Assembly (NCBI RefSeq): GCF_001202035.1
Contig: NZ_LGHT01000025.1
Span: forward strand, 372,001-436,000
Direction of reading: 5' to 3'
Source of the DNA: Pseudorhodobacter wandonensis
GTDB lineage: Bacteria; Pseudomonadota; Alphaproteobacteria; Rhodobacterales; Rhodobacteraceae
Length of the DNA: 64,000 nt
Shown here: positions 44,569 through 53,541 of the stretch, one piece after another
Position numbering within the stretch: the first letter of the stretch is position 1
Layout of the letters: each line of letters opens with the position of its first letter
Program-made: the position numbers and the translations under genes
Notes under the pieces: generated by a model
Seen by the model: the letters and a program-made list of their open reading frames with translations, nothing else
What the model was told of the DNA's origin: nothing
Database searches by the model: none

Positions 44569-45012
44569 CTAGGGCTTGAACCGTGCATCCTGCAAAAAGA
44601 CCGCATCAAACAGCCCAAAGGCAAGCGCCGCCACCGGCGTTCCAACCACCTCGTCCCGCCCCAATGCCGCCCCGACCAACGGGTTCTTGGCAATATTGCG
44701 CCCGCCCGCATCAATCACCATCACCGCAGGCCCCGTTTCAACGACGGAGTAAAGCAAGGATACCGCCACACGGTCGGGCGCCCCGGTGCCTTCGCCCCAA
44801 GCACCAATAATCAAATCCATATTCGCAGGATGGTCGGCCAAATCCGCCCCCACCGTCCAGTTCACGAAATAGCTGGCAACGGTCTCGGCCCCTTCGGCAT
44901 GGATGATCCCCCAAATCGCGCGGGTCACCTTGCCACAACAGGCGCAATCACCGTTTTTTTCGCCCAAAGGCTCTACTTCATACGCCACGTCAGTCACCGC
45001 TCCAAAATCCAT
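44569..45012 (-). CDS. Conserved-looking hypothetical protein
   Basis: A 147-residue soluble, acidic protein with no signal peptide or transmembrane helix. The N-terminal part has a CACC motif (GDCACCGKVTRAIWG, about residues 21-35) that could bind metal or form a disulfide. The middle contains a DLIIGAWGEGTGAPDRVAVS block. I do not recognise the family. It ends 75 nt upstream of fabD and points the same way, so it may be co-transcribed. A role cannot be proposed. Confidence 0.65.
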   Translation of the reverse strand: MDFGAVTDVAYEVEPLGEKNGDCACCGKVTRAIWGIIHAEGAETVASYFVNWTVGADLADHPANMDLIIGAWGEGTGAPDRVAVSLLYSVVETGPAVMVIDAGGRNIAKNPLVGAALGRDEVVGTPVAALAFGLFDAVFLQDARFKP

Positions 45013-45119
45013 TCCAAATCACCATGCCGCAAAACCGCTTCCCAAAACAGCCCGCCATTTCAGACTTGCACCAAACCCCTCGCGGCTTAATGTACCCCTA
45101 CCTAACAGAAAGACCTTCC

Positions 45120-45965
45120 ATGACCCTTACCGTCTTTTGCGCCGTCATCGCGGCCGCCCTGCTGCATGCGGTCTGGAATGCGATGGTCAAAGGCGGGCGC
45201 GATAAACAACTGAACATGGCAGGCGTCATCGTCGGCCACTTGCCCCTCGCAACCCTCGCGATTCTGTTCTCTCCCTTGCCCACCGCCGCCAGCCTGCCCT
45301 ACCTTGCCGCAGGCACCTTGCTGCACTTTGGCTACCAACTCTTTTTGCTGCGGTCCTATCACGCGGGCGACCTCAGCCAGGTCTACCCCATCGCCCGCGG
45401 CTCGGCCCCGATGATCGTGGCAGCCGTCTCGGTGCTGTTCCTCGACACCCACCTCGAACCGATCGAAATCGCCGCTGTTGCCACCATCGGCATCGGCATC
45501 CTCTCCATCGCGCTGACCCATAAATCCGCAGGCCGCCTGAATGTTACCGGCACCAAACTGGCGCTGATCACCGGCTGTTTCATCGCCTCCTACTCGCTGG
45601 TCGATGGCATTGGTGCGCGGCATGCAGGCACGGCACTTGGCTTTTATGGCTGGCTCGGCAGCCTGAACGCCGTCATCATGCTCGCCTATCTGAAACGCAC
45701 CGCACCCCACCAAATCCCCGCGCTCTGGACCCATGGCAAACGCGCCTTCCTGTTCGGCGGCGCGGCCAGCTTTACCGCCTACGCGCTGGTAATCTGGTCC
45801 TTTACGCAGGCCCCCATCGCCCTTGTCACCGCCCTGCGCGAAACCTCGATCATCTTTGCCCTGCTGATCGGCATGATCTTCCTGCGCGAAAAGCTCAACC
45901 TTGCCAAAGTCACCTCAACCGCGATCACCCTGTTTGGCGTGGCCCTGCTGCGGCTGGCAAAATAG
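45120..45965 (+). CDS. DMT superfamily transporter (EamA domains)
   Basis: A 281-residue inner-membrane protein with about ten hydrophobic helices and two EamA repeats (roughly residues 1-135 and 145-281), typical of drug/metabolite exporters. The first repeat ends near VLFLDTHLEPIEI and the second near IFLREKLNLAKVTSTAITL, the conserved Glu-containing loops. The ATG at 45120 is taken because translation from earlier codons would add a non-hydrophobic tail. The substrate is unknown. Confidence 0.88.
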   Translation: MTLTVFCAVIAAALLHAVWNAMVKGGRDKQLNMAGVIVGHLPLATLAILFSPLPTAASLPYLAAGTLLHFGYQLFLLRSYHAGDLSQVYPIARGSAPMIVAAVSVLFLDTHLEPIEIAAVATIGIGILSIALTHKSAGRLNVTGTKLALITGCFIASYSLVDGIGARHAGTALGFYGWLGSLNAVIMLAYLKRTAPHQIPALWTHGKRAFLFGGAASFTAYALVIWSFTQAPIALVTALRETSIIFALLIGMIFLREKLNLAKVTSTAITLFGVALLRLAK

Positions 45966-45984
45966 CCCACACTGCACAAACGGC

Positions 45985-46013
45985 TTGCGCAAAACCCCAT
46001 CCCCCGCTATACG
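45985..46013 (+). promoter_or_regulatory. Predicted promoter of the rpsF-rpsR-rplI operon
   Basis: TTGCGC (45985-45990) and TATACG (46008-46013) are separated by 17 nt, leaving a leader of about 110 nt before rpsF. Ribosomal-protein leaders of this kind often bind the S6:S18 complex, but I could not confirm such a structure by eye. Confidence 0.5.
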
Positions 46014-46129
46014 CGCCCGATCTTGCCGCACTATATCTTTTGATCCGGTGCAGCCTCTCGTGGTCGGGACGCGGTAAGATGGTGACCCCGACCTATGAAA
46101 TGCACCACAAGTAAATGAACGGAGACAGC

Positions 46130-46525
46130 ATGCCGCTATACGAGCATGTCATGATCGCGCGTCAGGATCTTTCCAACACGCAAGCCGAAGGGCTTATCGA
46201 ACACTTCTCCACAGTTCTCGCAGACAACGGCGGCAAAGTCGTTGAGCACGAGTACTGGGGCGTGAAGACGATGGCCTACAAGATCAACAAAAACCGCAAG
46301 GGCCACTATGCCTTCCTGCGCTCGGACGCTCCAGCGACCGCAGTTCAGGAAATGGAACGCCTGATGCGCTTGCACGATGACGTGATGCGTGTGCTGACCA
46401 TCAAGGTTGACGCCCACGAAGAAGGCCCATCCGTGCAAATGCAAAAGCGTGACGACCGTGAACGCGGCGACCGTGGCGGCGACCGCCCCGATCGTGGTGA
46501 CCGCGGCGACCGTCCGCGTCGTTGA
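46130..46525 (+). CDS. rpsF: 30S ribosomal protein S6
   Basis: S6 binds 16S rRNA together with S18 in the platform of the small subunit. From the ATG at 46130, with GGAGAC upstream, it is 131 residues beginning [15 protein letters not shown]. Conserved blocks are [20 protein letters not shown] and [12 protein letters not shown]. The last 25 residues are an Arg/Gly/Asp-rich tail of RGDR-like repeats, a common alphaproteobacterial extension. It leads a standard rpsF-rpsR-rplI operon. Confidence 0.97.
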   Translation: MPLYEHVMIARQDLSNTQAEGLIEHFSTVLADNGGKVVEHEYWGVKTMAYKINKNRKGHYAFLRSDAPATAVQEMERLMRLHDDVMRVLTIKVDAHEEGPSVQMQKRDDRERGDRGGDRPDRGDRGDRPRR

Positions 46526-46552
46526 TCTCAGGCTCAGGAAAGGACCATTCAA

Positions 46553-46780
46553 ATGGCGAATAAACCCTTCTTCCGTCGCCGCAAGGTCTGCCCATTCTCG
46601 GGCGACAATGCACCGGCGATCGATTACAAAGACACACGTTTGCTGCAACGCTACGTGTCCGAGCGTGGCAAGATCGTGCCATCGCGTATCACCGCCGTTT
46701 CGGCGAAAAAGCAGCGTGAGCTGGCCCGCGCAATCAAACGCGCTCGCTTCCTCGCTTTGCTGCCATATGCTGTGAAATAA
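46553..46780 (+). CDS. rpsR: 30S ribosomal protein S18
   Basis: S18 pairs with S6 on the small subunit. The 75-residue basic protein has [18 protein letters not shown] at the N-terminus. The signature region is [34 protein letters not shown], of which [12 protein letters not shown] is the diagnostic core. It lies 27 nt after rpsF with GGAC-type spacing. Confidence 0.97.
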   Translation: MANKPFFRRRKVCPFSGDNAPAIDYKDTRLLQRYVSERGKIVPSRITAVSAKKQRELARAIKRARFLALLPYAVK

Positions 46781-46792
46781 GGAGCAACTGAT

Positions 46793-47380
46793 ATGAAAGT
46801 GATCCTTCTTCAACGCGTGGCCAAGCTGGGCCAAATGGGCGATGTCGTAAACGTCAAAGACGGTTTCGGCCGCAACTTCTTGTTGCCCCAAGGCAAAGCG
46901 CTGCGCGCGAACGATGCGAACATCAAGTCGTTCGAAGCACGCAAAGTTCAGCTCGAAGCACAGAACCTTGAAACCAAAAAAGAGGCCGAGGCAATCGCCG
47001 CGACTCTTGACGGTCAGGTTTTTGTCATCATCCGTTCCGCATCTGATGCAGGCGCGCTTTATGGTTCCGTCACCACCCGTGACGCTGCCGAAGCGGCGCA
47101 TGACGCAGGCTTTACGGTTGATCGCAACCAGGTTGTTCTGGACAAGCCGATCAAAGAACTGGGCCTGCACAAGGTTTCCGTCGTTCTGCACCCCGAAGTA
47201 ACCGCTCAATTCTCGGTTAACGTGGCGCGCTCGACCGAAGAGGCCGAACTGCAAGCTGCTGGCAAATCCATTCAGGAACTGGCAGCCGAAGCAGAAGCCG
47301 CAGCAGAGTTCGAAATCGCCGAATTGTTCGACGAAATGGGCGCTGCAAACGAAGACGGCGAGGATATGGGCCGCGACTGA
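46793..47380 (+). CDS. rplI: 50S ribosomal protein L9
   Basis: L9 binds the L1-stalk base of the large subunit. The N-terminal domain has [21 protein letters not shown] and [16 protein letters not shown], followed by the long connecting helix (about 40-75) and the C-terminal domain containing [20 protein letters not shown]. At 195 residues it is about 45 longer than E. coli L9. The extra acidic C-terminal tail is rich in Ala and Glu. A terminator follows. Confidence 0.97.
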   Translation: MKVILLQRVAKLGQMGDVVNVKDGFGRNFLLPQGKALRANDANIKSFEARKVQLEAQNLETKKEAEAIAATLDGQVFVIIRSASDAGALYGSVTTRDAAEAAHDAGFTVDRNQVVLDKPIKELGLHKVSVVLHPEVTAQFSVNVARSTEEAELQAAGKSIQELAAEAEAAAEFEIAELFDEMGAANEDGEDMGRD

Positions 47381-47403
47381 TCGCACCCATCCAGGTAAAA
47401 TCG

Positions 47404-47439
47404 AAAACCGCGCAAGGGCAACCTCGCGCGGTTTTTTTT
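47404..47439 (+). terminator. Intrinsic terminator of the rpsF-rpsR-rplI operon
   Basis: AAAACCGCGC (47404-47413) pairs with GCGCGGTTTT (47426-47435), and the T-run continues to 47439, 24 nt after the rplI stop. Confidence 0.9.
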
Positions 47440-47460
47440 CATCCCCGCCCCCACCAAATA

Positions 47461-47484
47461 CGTAGGGTGCGCTTCAGCGCACCA
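47461..47484 (+). repeat. Short palindromic repeat, copy 1
   Basis: A 24-nt sequence made of CGTAG, then the stem GGTGCGC, loop TTCA, stem GCGCACC and a final A. An exact second copy is at 50399-50422 in the same orientation, so the pair brackets the hydrolase and phosphodiesterase genes. It resembles REP-type repeats that are mobilised by RAYT transposases. No such gene is in the window. Confidence 0.75.
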
Positions 47485-47584
47485 CCCCATATTCCCAAAA
47501 CACCCCCCAAGTCCCCCCTAAAACCTTGCAACCCGCCCCCCCATCCCCTAGATCGCCGCAACCCCGCTTCAAAGGCTTGCCCCG

Positions 47585-48352
47585 ATGTCCCAATTCTCAA
47601 ACGCTGTTTTCTTTTGCCATGGCGCCCCCGGCAGCCCCCAAGACGCAACCCTGCTGCCGCCACTGCCACCTGAAACCCTGCGCGTGGCACATGACATCTT
47701 TGCCGCTGCCCCCCACGCCTTGCTTGCCGATGCCCAAAAGGCTTTCGACACAACCGCCGCGCAAACCTCCGATGGCCAAGTCACCCTCATCGGCTTTTCC
47801 CTCGGCGCCATGCTCGCCCTGCAACTCGCCGCTACCCGCGCGCCTCAGGTCAAATCGCTCATCCTCATTTCCCCCGCCGCCCCGCTTTCCTTGGGCAACT
47901 TCCTGCCCCATATGGCCGGAAAACCGGTATTTGAACTGGCCAAAAACAACCCGAAACTACTGAAGTCGCTGACAAAGCTGCAATGCCTGCTGACCAAGTT
48001 CGCCCCCAAACTCTTGCGCAACCAGCTTTTCCACAAATCCGGCAGCCAAGACCGCACCTTGCTCACCAACCCCGCCTTCCGCGCCACGCTCGCCGCCGGC
48101 TTCAAAAACAGCTTTTGCACCCACCCCGCCAGCTATATCGCCATGCTCCAATCCTACGTCACCGATTGGTCGGCCGATCTTGCAAAAGTCACCTGCCCCG
48201 TCACCATCTGGCACGGCGAAAATGACAGATCGGCGCCATCTGCAATGGCCCAAGTGATCAGCGCCGCCCTGCCCGGCCCCGCCACACTCCACCTCATCCC
48301 CGACGCCGAACACTACTCCACCCTCGCCAAGGTGACCCTGCCCCCGTCATGA
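47585..48352 (+). CDS. Alpha/beta hydrolase family protein
   Basis: A 255-residue alpha/beta hydrolase. The N-terminal strand and oxyanion segment is VFFCHGAPGSPQDATLL (about 8-24). The nucleophile elbow is LIGFSLGAMLALQLA (Ser about residue 71). A late Asp in WHGENDRSAPSAM and a His in IPDAEHYSTLAKV complete a plausible triad. The substrate is unknown. It lies in the block bracketed by the 24-nt palindromic repeats and is followed closely by the cyclic phosphodiesterase gene. Confidence 0.85.
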   Translation: MSQFSNAVFFCHGAPGSPQDATLLPPLPPETLRVAHDIFAAAPHALLADAQKAFDTTAAQTSDGQVTLIGFSLGAMLALQLAATRAPQVKSLILISPAAPLSLGNFLPHMAGKPVFELAKNNPKLLKSLTKLQCLLTKFAPKLLRNQLFHKSGSQDRTLLTNPAFRATLAAGFKNSFCTHPASYIAMLQSYVTDWSADLAKVTCPVTIWHGENDRSAPSAMAQVISAALPGPATLHLIPDAEHYSTLAKVTLPPS

Positions 48353-48434
48353 CCGCCACTGCGTTACCCCCTTGTCACATTCGCCATTTAGGCGTTTCAT
48401 AGACCATCCGGTCAAATCCTCAGGGGGACAAACC

Positions 48435-50393
48435 ATGCCAATCCAATTCACCCGCCGCCATTTCCTTGCCAGCACCGCTGGCCTGATCGCGCTGCACCCG
48501 TTCTCGGCCCGCGCCGCTGCCAATCAGGCGCATCTGCGCATCATGGAAACCACCGACCTTCACGTCCACGTTTTCCCTTACGACTATTACGCCGACAAAC
48601 CGGTCGACACGCTCGGCCTCTCACGCACCGCCAGCCTGATCGCGGCCACCCGCGCCGAATCGACCAACTCGCTGCTTATCGACAACGGCGACTTCCTTCA
48701 GGGCAACCCGCTCGGTGATTACATCGCTTATGAGCGCGGGATGAAAGCGGGCGACACCCACCCCATCATCAACGCGATGAACACCCTGGGGTATGAGGCC
48801 TCGACCCTCGGCAACCACGAATTTAACTACGGCCTGAATTTCCTGATGAATTCGGTGGCCGGCGCCAACTTCCCCGTCGTCTCGGCCAATATCGCCAAGA
48901 AACTCGGCGCCACCGCGCGCGAGGATGAAACCCTCCTCCCCCCCTATGTCATCGTGGAAAAAACCATCACCGATGGCGCAGGCACCCAGCATCAAATCAA
49001 ACTCGGCCTGATCGGTTTCGTGCCACCCCAAGTCATGAACTGGGATCGCAAACACCTCGAAGGCAACGTCCAAGCACGCGATATTGTGGAAACTGCCCGC
49101 GCCTATGTTCCTGAAATGAAAGAGAAAGGCGCCGACCTCATTATCGCGCTCTGCCATTCGGGCATTGGCGAGGCCAACCATAGCGACGGCATGGAAAACG
49201 CCGCCATCCCGCTGGCCGCTATCGACGGCATCGACGCCATTCTGACCGGCCACAGCCACCTTGTATTCCCCTCGTCAACCTACGAGGCAACAACAGGCGT
49301 AGACATCGCCGCGGGCACTATCGCGGGCAAACCCGGCGTCATGGGCGGATTCTGGGGCAGCCACATGGGCCTCTTGGATCTGATGCTGGAACAAGATGGC
49401 GGCACATGGCGCATCTCGGCCCACACCGCCGAGGCCCGCCCCATCGTCAAACGCAATGAAGATCGCAGCTATACGGCCCTTGCGACTGATTATGCCCCCG
49501 TCCTCGCCGCCGCGCAAAAAGAACATGACGCAACGCTTGAATACGTCCGCCGCGCCGTTGGCAAAACCGAGGCCCCGCTTTACAGCTATTTCGCCCTCGT
49601 CGCCGATGACCCATCGGTGCAAATCGTGTCAAACGCGCAAATGTGGTACGTCAAACAAATGCTGCAAGGTACGGATTACGCAGACCTTCCGCTGCTATCC
49701 GCCGCCGCCCCGTTCAAGGCCGGCGGGCGCGGTGGGGCCGACTATTATACCGATGTGCCTGTCGGCGATGTCGCCATCAAACACGTGGCCGACCTTTACC
49801 TCTATCCCAACACCGTCCGCGCAGTCGCGGTCACCGGTGCGCAGGTTCAAGGCTGGCTCGAACGCTCGGCGGGTATGTTCAACCAGATCACCCCCGGCGT
49901 GGCGGATCAGGTTTTGCTGAACCCCGATTTCCCAAGCTATAATTTCGATGTGATCGACGGTGTCACCTATAAGATAGACCTCAGCCAACCCGCCAAATTC
50001 GACAAGGACGGCGCGGTGGTCAATGAAGCCTCGACCCGCATAACCGACCTGCAATATAACGGCCAACCGATTGACCCCGCAGCGAAATTCGTGATCGCCA
50101 CCAACAACTACCGTGCCTCGGGTGGTGGCAACTTCCCCGGTGCCGATGGCAGCACCATAATCTATGAGGCCCCCGATACCAACCGCGATGTGCTTGTCCG
50201 CTATATCGTTGAAAAGGGTACGGTCAACCCATCCGCCGATGGCAACTGGGGCTTTGCGCCGATGCCGAACACCAGCGTCCTGTTTGATACCGGCCCCAAG
50301 GCTGCCCAATACGCTGCCGATATCAAAGGTCTAAAAATTGAACCGGCTGGTGACGGCGAAAACGGCTTTACCCGCTTCCGCATCACCCTATAA
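48435..50393 (+). CDS. cpdB: 2',3'-cyclic-nucleotide 2'-phosphodiesterase/3'-nucleotidase (exported)
   Basis: This periplasmic enzyme hydrolyses 2',3'-cyclic nucleotides and 3'-nucleotides, a phosphate/nucleoside scavenging role. The ATG at 48435 gives 652 residues with a twin-arginine signal (TRRHFLASTAGLIAL, about 6-20). The metallophosphatase domain has METTDLHVHVFPYDYY, LIDNGDFLQGNPLGDY, TLGNHEFNYGLNFL and DAILTGHSHLVFP (dimetal site residues). The C-terminal 5'-nucleotidase domain includes VADLYLYPNTVRAV and ATNNYRASGGGNFPG. Confidence 0.95.
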   Translation: MPIQFTRRHFLASTAGLIALHPFSARAAANQAHLRIMETTDLHVHVFPYDYYADKPVDTLGLSRTASLIAATRAESTNSLLIDNGDFLQGNPLGDYIAYERGMKAGDTHPIINAMNTLGYEASTLGNHEFNYGLNFLMNSVAGANFPVVSANIAKKLGATAREDETLLPPYVIVEKTITDGAGTQHQIKLGLIGFVPPQVMNWDRKHLEGNVQARDIVETARAYVPEMKEKGADLIIALCHSGIGEANHSDGMENAAIPLAAIDGIDAILTGHSHLVFPSSTYEATTGVDIAAGTIAGKPGVMGGFWGSHMGLLDLMLEQDGGTWRISAHTAEARPIVKRNEDRSYTALATDYAPVLAAAQKEHDATLEYVRRAVGKTEAPLYSYFALVADDPSVQIVSNAQMWYVKQMLQGTDYADLPLLSAAAPFKAGGRGGADYYTDVPVGDVAIKHVADLYLYPNTVRAVAVTGAQVQGWLERSAGMFNQITPGVADQVLLNPDFPSYNFDVIDGVTYKIDLSQPAKFDKDGAVVNEASTRITDLQYNGQPIDPAAKFVIATNNYRASGGGNFPGADGSTIIYEAPDTNRDVLVRYIVEKGTVNPSADGNWGFAPMPNTSVLFDTGPKAAQYAADIKGLKIEPAGDGENGFTRFRITL

Positions 50394-50398
50394 CCCGC

Positions 50399-50422
50399 CG
50401 TAGGGTGCGCTTCAGCGCACCA
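50399..50422 (+). repeat. Short palindromic repeat, copy 2
   Basis: This copy is identical over 24 nt to 47461-47484 (stem GGTGCGC/GCGCACC with a TTCA loop). It lies 5 nt after the cpdB stop, where it could also work as a 3'-end hairpin. Confidence 0.75.
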
Positions 50423-50476
50423 TCCGCCCGCGCAAATACCGTTGCGCGGGCGGCATCCAAACCCGTAACCCTTGGC

Positions 50477-51235
50477 TTATAATGGGCCAAACCGTTCTTC
50501 TACGCGGCGCGCATGTTCGGCCACAGGCATCTTGCCCCGCCCCCAAAGCGCCAGCATGTCAGACCATGCCATCGGCACAAAGCCAACCTCGTCGCCTTCA
50601 ACAGCCTGCGCGAACATCGCAATATCGGCCTGATGCGCCTCCAGCTTGTCCTGGCCCACCGCACGCCCGTTCGAAAACGCCTCTGGCTCGGCATAAAGAT
50701 ACATCAGCACAGGTTTCAGCCCACGGTTCTTGCCCTCGGCACGATGCACCTCGGACCGCAAGCCATAGGCGCTTTTTACCAGCTGGGCATCATCCAGATG
50801 CGCAAACCGGCGCGCGCCATTGGCATGGGTACGGCGCAGACGGGTATAGCCCTCCATCTTCTCGCCCCAAACCTTGCGGTCATAGTTTTCTGAAAATTCG
50901 TTCTTTTTGGCAGGGCGGAAGGGTTCAAAGCGGGTTGAGACAACCCCGATCAAATAGCGGTCGGTCACAATTTCCACATCCAGCCAAGGGTGCTTGCCCC
51001 CGGCCCACGGGTAACGCATTTCAGCCGCAAGCGTCACCGTTTTGGCGCGGCCCAGCCCGCTTGGCAGCATCGGCATCATATCGGCGCGGTTCAAAAACCA
51101 GCCAAAGCCATTGGCCACCAGCGCCGAAGACGAATCCGGGCTGTCAAACTTGCCCGTTTTCAGTTCATTCCCGGGCACTTGGCCAAGTGCAGCAAGGATC
51201 AGATCAACGGGCAGATCAGGAAGAAACTCTGGCAT
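50477..51235 (-). CDS. Hypothetical protein with PD-(D/E)XK-nuclease-like core
   Basis: A 252-residue soluble protein. The central segment WLDVEIVTDRYLIGVVSTRF (about residues 84-103) with following FEPFR resembles, from memory, the D...E-x-K core of a PD-(D/E)XK nuclease-like family in which the usual text is IGIESKRFEPFR. Here ESK reads VST, so the catalytic Glu and Lys appear lost. Later blocks LDDAQLVKSAYGLRSEV and KPVLMYLYAEPEAF also fit that family. It may be a degenerate nuclease or have a different function. It is single, downstream of tig. Confidence 0.6.
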   Translation of the reverse strand: MPEFLPDLPVDLILAALGQVPGNELKTGKFDSPDSSSALVANGFGWFLNRADMMPMLPSGLGRAKTVTLAAEMRYPWAGGKHPWLDVEIVTDRYLIGVVSTRFEPFRPAKKNEFSENYDRKVWGEKMEGYTRLRRTHANGARRFAHLDDAQLVKSAYGLRSEVHRAEGKNRGLKPVLMYLYAEPEAFSNGRAVGQDKLEAHQADIAMFAQAVEGDEVGFVPMAWSDMLALWGRGKMPVAEHARRVEERFGPL

Positions 51236-51264
51236 GGGATTGGCCCTCTTTGGCAGCGGTGTCG

Positions 51265-51338
51265 GGTTAATATTTGGTAAATTTTTCGGGCGATTTCGTT
51301 CGGTTTCAAGGCCTTACAAGACCGTCCGCGCGCGGTCA
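51265..51338 (+). repeat. Two-box dispersed element, copy 2
   Basis: Box A GGTTAATATTTGGTAAATT (51265-51283), a 40-nt spacer, and box B GTCCGCGCGCGGTCA (51324-51338) repeat the arrangement at 16175-16248. Here it occupies the gap between tig and the nuclease-like gene, upstream of the latter's start. Confidence 0.75.
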
Positions 51339-51353
51339 CCCTTTGGAAAAGCA

Positions 51354-51382
51354 AAGGGCCGCACCAGCTGGTACGGCCCCCG
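51354..51382 (-). terminator. Intrinsic terminator of tig
   Basis: On the minus strand GGGCCGTACCAG pairs with CTGGTGCGGCCC and is followed by TTTGCTTTTC, about 28 nt after the trigger factor stop. The stem has one mismatch pair. Confidence 0.8.
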
Positions 51383-51409
51383 ATCTTAAGTCGAAAAATC
51401 CGACAAGCC

Positions 51410-52744
51410 TTACATTTCGTCCAGGGCTTCAATCGCTTTTTGCAGGTCTTCTTTGCTGACTTCCTTGTCGGAAACTTTCGCGCCGGCAACAATATGATCA
51501 ACAACTTTGTCTTCAAAAATCGGCGCCCGCAGCTGCTGCTGCATTTGCTGGTTTTTCTGGACATATTCAAAGAACTGACGTTCCTGGCCCGGATATTGAC
51601 GCGCCTGCGTCATCACAGCCTGCGTCATTTCCTGATCAGTCACAGTAACCTCAGCCTTGCGACCAACTTCAGCCAGCAACAGACCCAAGCGAACGCGGCG
51701 CTCGGCCAGTTTCTTGTGCTCGTCAGTGGCTTCTACATTGCCATGATTGTGGTCGTGAACCTCTGGGTTTTCCTCGTGCCACAGCTGGTGCGCAATCTGG
51801 CCAGCTTCAGCTTCTACCAGCGATGGCGGCAGCTCGAATTTGACCAAAGCATCCAACTGGTCAAGCAAGGAACGCTTCATCACAGCGCGTGCAGCACCCT
51901 GATACTCAGCTTCCAAACGCTCGGAAATCTGGCCTTTCAGGGCAGCCAGATCCTCGGCACCGTATTTCTTTGCCAGCTCGTCGTTGATTTCGGCTGCAAC
52001 GGGGGCTTTTACAGCCTTAACAGTGCATTCAAAAACAGCGGCTTTGCCAGCAAGATGTGCCGCGCCGTATTCCGCAGGGAACGACACTTCAACCTTCACT
52101 TCCTCACCGGCTTTTGCGCCAATAAGCTGCGCCTCAAAGCCTGGGATGAACGAGTTCGAGCCCAGAACCAGCGGATAATCTTCGCCGGTGCCGCCTTCGA
52201 AATAGTCGCCGTCAACCGAACCTTTGAAGTCAATCACAACCTGGTCGCCGTCTTTGGCTTTCGAGCCCTTCTTGCGGTCATCAAAGTTCTGTGCCGATTC
52301 GGCAAGATTGGCCAAAGCCTCATCCACGGCCGACTCTTCTGCTTTCACGACCAAACGCTCCAGCGTCACTTTGCTCGCGTCTACATCCGGAATCTCTGGC
52401 AGGGATTCGTAGGTCATTTCAACCACAACGTCCTGGCCTTCTTTCCACTCTTCGCCGCCAACCATTTTCACGTCTGGCTGCATCGCGGGGCGGTCGCCGG
52501 ATTTCTCAAAATGCTCGCGCATTGCATTATCGATGGCATCTTGCATGGCTTCGCCCATGATACGCGGGCCAAACTGCTTGCGCAGCATTGCCATTGGCAC
52601 TTTACCCTTGCGGAAGCCCTTCAATTCGACTTCAGGCTGCGCCTCGACCAGCTTTTCTTGCACTTTCGCGTCAAGCTCGGCCGCGGTCACAGTGATAGTG
52701 TAGCCGCGCTTAAGGCCTTCGTTCAGGGTCTCAGTGACCTGCAT
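51410..52744 (-). CDS. tig: Trigger factor (ribosome-associated chaperone)
   Basis: Trigger factor binds L23 at the ribosome exit and shields nascent chains. The 444-residue protein has the ribosome-binding signature GFRKGKVP (about 43-50), then the FKBP-type PPIase domain with [26 protein letters not shown] (about 158-185) and [11 protein letters not shown]. The helical C-terminal arms contain a short His-rich insert (VHDHNHGN, about 330-337). Translation starts 24 nt after the 3' end of tRNA-Leu on the same strand, so the two may share a transcript. Confidence 0.96.
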   Translation of the reverse strand: MQVTETLNEGLKRGYTITVTAAELDAKVQEKLVEAQPEVELKGFRKGKVPMAMLRKQFGPRIMGEAMQDAIDNAMREHFEKSGDRPAMQPDVKMVGGEEWKEGQDVVVEMTYESLPEIPDVDASKVTLERLVVKAEESAVDEALANLAESAQNFDDRKKGSKAKDGDQVVIDFKGSVDGDYFEGGTGEDYPLVLGSNSFIPGFEAQLIGAKAGEEVKVEVSFPAEYGAAHLAGKAAVFECTVKAVKAPVAAEINDELAKKYGAEDLAALKGQISERLEAEYQGAARAVMKRSLLDQLDALVKFELPPSLVEAEAGQIAHQLWHEENPEVHDHNHGNVEATDEHKKLAERRVRLGLLLAEVGRKAEVTVTDQEMTQAVMTQARQYPGQERQFFEYVQKNQQMQQQLRAPIFEDKVVDHIVAGAKVSDKEVSKEDLQKAIEALDEM

Positions 52745-52768
52745 ATAAATCCATCCTTCTCATATATC

Positions 52769-52853
52769 TGGTGCGGGTAGAGGGACTTGAACCCCCACGC
52801 CTTGCGGCGCCAGAACCTAAATCTGGTGCGTCTGCCAATTTCGCCATACCCGC
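52769..52853 (-). tRNA. tRNA-Leu (anticodon TAG)
   Basis: Read on the minus strand, the acceptor arm GCGGGTA (from 52853) pairs with TACCCGC. It is followed by discriminator A and an encoded CCA (52771-52769). The anticodon stem CCAGA/TCTGG encloses the loop TTTAGGT, giving anticodon TAG. The T-arm contains GGTTCAAGTCC. A long variable arm (GCGCCGCAAGGCGT) is as expected for class II tRNA-Leu. The length is 85 nt with CCA. Confidence 0.97.
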
Positions 52854-53090
52854 ATCTCATCAACGCATTGTTTGGCTTGCGCCATCCGGTTGCGATGAAA
52901 TTCCGCGCCCTTCTAGCAAAGCCTTGCGCAGGATGCGAGAGGAAAAATGTGCCTTAAATTTGCAAGATCCAAATTCCAAGTTTTACCTTTGGTTTACCCG
53001 ACACCTCCAGACTTGGACGCAACGCCAGCCAATCAGGAAAGGAAGGCCAATAATGTCACTGCGCACGGCACCAATGATCGTCGCGTTACC

Positions 53091-53519
53091 ATGACCGAGG
53101 GAGTGCTTGCAGGCACCGCCATTCTGACCCTTGCAGGTAAGGTACCGGTTCAACATCTGTCGATTGGTGATCGGGTCATCACCCGCTCCGGTGCGCGCGC
53201 TTTGGTCACCCTGCGCTGCATGTGTTTGCCAAGGGCACAGCTCGTTTGCATTTCCGCCTCGACTTTAGGGGTCGAGCAGCCCGAAGAAGATATGTGCGTC
53301 TCCACCTTTCAAAGCATCCATATTCGTGACTGGCGCGCAAACGTGCTGAAAGGGATCGAACAAGGCGTGGCCTCGGCAAAAGATCTAACCGACGGTCAAT
53401 TCATCCGCATGGAAACCCATTTCGGGGTATGCTTGTACAGCTTGGAATTTGACAACGCCGAAGTTATTTACGCCAACGGAATAGGCCTGCTCTGCCTCCC
53501 CGCATCCATCAATGCCTAA
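53091..53519 (+). CDS. Hint-domain protein (possible frameshift at the start)
   Basis: A 142-residue protein with an N-terminal Hedgehog/intein-type Hint segment (GTAILTLAGKVPVQHLSIGD, about 8-27, then RVITRSGARAL). The C-terminal part has FQSIHIRDWRANVLKG and ends VIYANGIGLLCLPA. The ATG at 53091 overlaps the stop of a 13-codon frame (53053-53094, MSLRTAPMIVALP). That frame has a strong GGAAAGGAAGG site and reads like the true N-terminus of the family. So either the gene has a one-base shift or the small frame is a coupled leader. Rhodobacterales carry many Hint proteins. The role is unknown. Confidence 0.7.
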   Translation: MTEGVLAGTAILTLAGKVPVQHLSIGDRVITRSGARALVTLRCMCLPRAQLVCISASTLGVEQPEEDMCVSTFQSIHIRDWRANVLKGIEQGVASAKDLTDGQFIRMETHFGVCLYSLEFDNAEVIYANGIGLLCLPASINA

Positions 53520-53541
53520 AATATTGCGCTTTTCCATAACC

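Noticed and set aside
47461-50422. An insertion sequence bounded by the 24-nt repeats
   Set aside because: No transposase lies between them, and the repeats are direct rather than terminal inverted repeats of an IS.
52769-52853. tRNA-Leu as an attachment site for a mobile island
   Set aside because: No duplicated 3' tRNA end or integrase gene was seen in the window, and the neighbouring genes are housekeeping.
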